Shown here: positions 5,276-5,571 of the stretch, piece by piece
Numbering within the stretch: the first letter of the stretch is position 1
How the letters are laid out: the number at the start of each line of letters is the position of its first letter
Assembly: GCA_023137005.1 (NCBI GenBank)
Contig: JAGLQE010000067.1
Coordinates: 1-5,571, forward strand
Reading direction: 5' to 3'
DNA: 5,571 nucleotides
DNA from: Thermoplasmata archaeon
GTDB lineage: Archaea; Thermoplasmatota; Thermoplasmata; SG8-5; JAGLSY01
Program-made: the position numbers and the translations under genes
The notes under the pieces: generated by a model
The model's input: only the letters and a program-made list of their open reading frames with translations
What the model was told of the DNA's origin: nothing
Databases searched by the model: none

Positions 5276-5571
5276 ATGTCCTTGAGTAGCAATAATATAT
5301 CCGAGTCAGATAGTGGCATAGTCAATAATAATGGAAAAACTATTTCCAAGGGTTTTACAAATGGGAATTCAGGACATGGTCACAGATCGGGTTTTACAAA
5401 TGGGAATGCCAAGCCTCAAATTGGAGGAATGACCAATGGTGTACAAAGATCTGGCCTCGTGAATGGCAATGGAATGGTCAATGGCAGTGGACTAGTAAAT
5501 GGAAATGGTATGACCAATGGCCTGGTGAACGGTAACGGCCTCGTGAATGGAAATGGATTGGTCAATGGCAT
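5276..5571 (+). CDS. Asn-Gly repeat protein, partial (3' end outside the window)
   Basis: The frame opens at ATG 5276 and stays open for 98 codons to the window edge; no in-frame ATG is found close upstream. Residues 1-25 are polar, Ser/Asn-rich and lack a signal peptide. From residue 26 the protein is a low-complexity array of G-[FLM]-[TV]-N-G units, often followed by N-G or S-G: GFTNGN at 26 and 39, GMTNG at 51, then an almost uninterrupted run from 60 to 98. Synonymous codons differ from unit to unit (Leu as CTC, CTA, CTG, TTG; Val as GTG, GTC, GTA), so the peptide rather than the DNA is being kept. I recall similar GLTNG/GRTNG arrays at the N-termini of Thermoplasmata proteins that continue into a membrane segment and an exported domain, but that part is not visible here. 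Function is unknown. One N-G-S glycosylation sequon occurs (N69). It diverges from the helicase gene and has its own TATA-like box. Confidence 0.8.
   Translation, partial: MSLSSNNISESDSGIVNNNGKTISKGFTNGNSGHGHRSGFTNGNAKPQIGGMTNGVQRSGLVNGNGMVNGSGLVNGNGMTNGLVNGNGLVNGNGLVNG
5350..5407 (+). repeat. exact 19-base direct repeat inside the Asn-Gly repeat gene
   Basis: GGGTTTTACAAATGGGAAT occurs at 5350-5368 and again at 5389-5407, offset by 39 bases (13 codons), so both copies encode GFTNGN in frame. Unlike the later units, these two are identical at the DNA level, which suggests a more recent duplication. Confidence 0.8.
5453..5569 (+). repeat. tandem Asn-Gly coding repeats
   Basis: Codons 60-98 encode GLVNGNG, MVNGSG, LVNGNG, MTNG, LVNGNG, LVNGNG and LVNG in succession. 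The DNA unit is mostly 18 bases, with one 12-base unit. It diverges at third positions while the peptide pattern holds. The array continues past the window edge. Confidence 0.8.

Noticed and set aside
5276..5571. CRISPR array or non-coding tandem repeat
   Set aside because: The repeats are in-frame with one open frame, vary at third codon positions, and lack unique spacers of constant length.

Overview
The window looks archaeal, most likely Thermoplasmatota or a related Euryarchaeal lineage. This is inferred from several features: A/T-rich TATA-like boxes about 25-30 bases before plausible transcription starts; an XPD/Rad3-type Fe-S helicase with an archaeal-style zinc ribbon; a secreted PKD-domain protein; an archaeal-type NifU/IscU scaffold; and a protein built of G-[LMF]-[VT]-N-G repeats, of a kind I recall from Thermoplasmata genomes. 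No rRNA, tRNA or marker gene is present to settle the taxonomy.

Layout. Four genes lie on the minus strand and one partial gene diverges on the plus strand. From left to right they are: a 122-residue unrecognised acidic coiled-coil protein (61-429, -); an Fe-S cluster scaffold of the NifU/IscU family (510-899, -); a secreted protein of about 605 residues with two PKD-like domains (1057-2874, -); an XPD/DinG-type superfamily 2 helicase with an N-terminal zinc ribbon (3053-5128, -); and the start of an Asn-Gly repeat protein that runs off the right edge (5276-5571, +). In the minus-strand transcription order this reads helicase, PKD protein, scaffold, coiled-coil protein.

Transcription units. 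The gaps are 178 bases (helicase to PKD gene), 157 bases (PKD gene to scaffold) and 80 bases (scaffold to coiled-coil gene). The PKD gene ends in a strong hairpin plus T-tract, and the scaffold has its own TATA-like box and an operator-like inverted repeat. The minus-strand genes are therefore probably at least three units rather than one operon; the scaffold and coiled-coil genes may be co-transcribed. The helicase and the repeat gene share a 147-base divergent promoter region containing a near-perfect palindrome.

Functional reading. The scaffold makes Fe-S clusters and the helicase is predicted to carry one, but their separation and the terminator between them argue against a dedicated pair. 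I see no complete novel system. The most unusual items are the Asn-Gly repeat protein, whose peptide repeat is kept while its codons vary, the zinc-ribbon/XPD fusion, and the overlapping hairpins at the end of the PKD gene.
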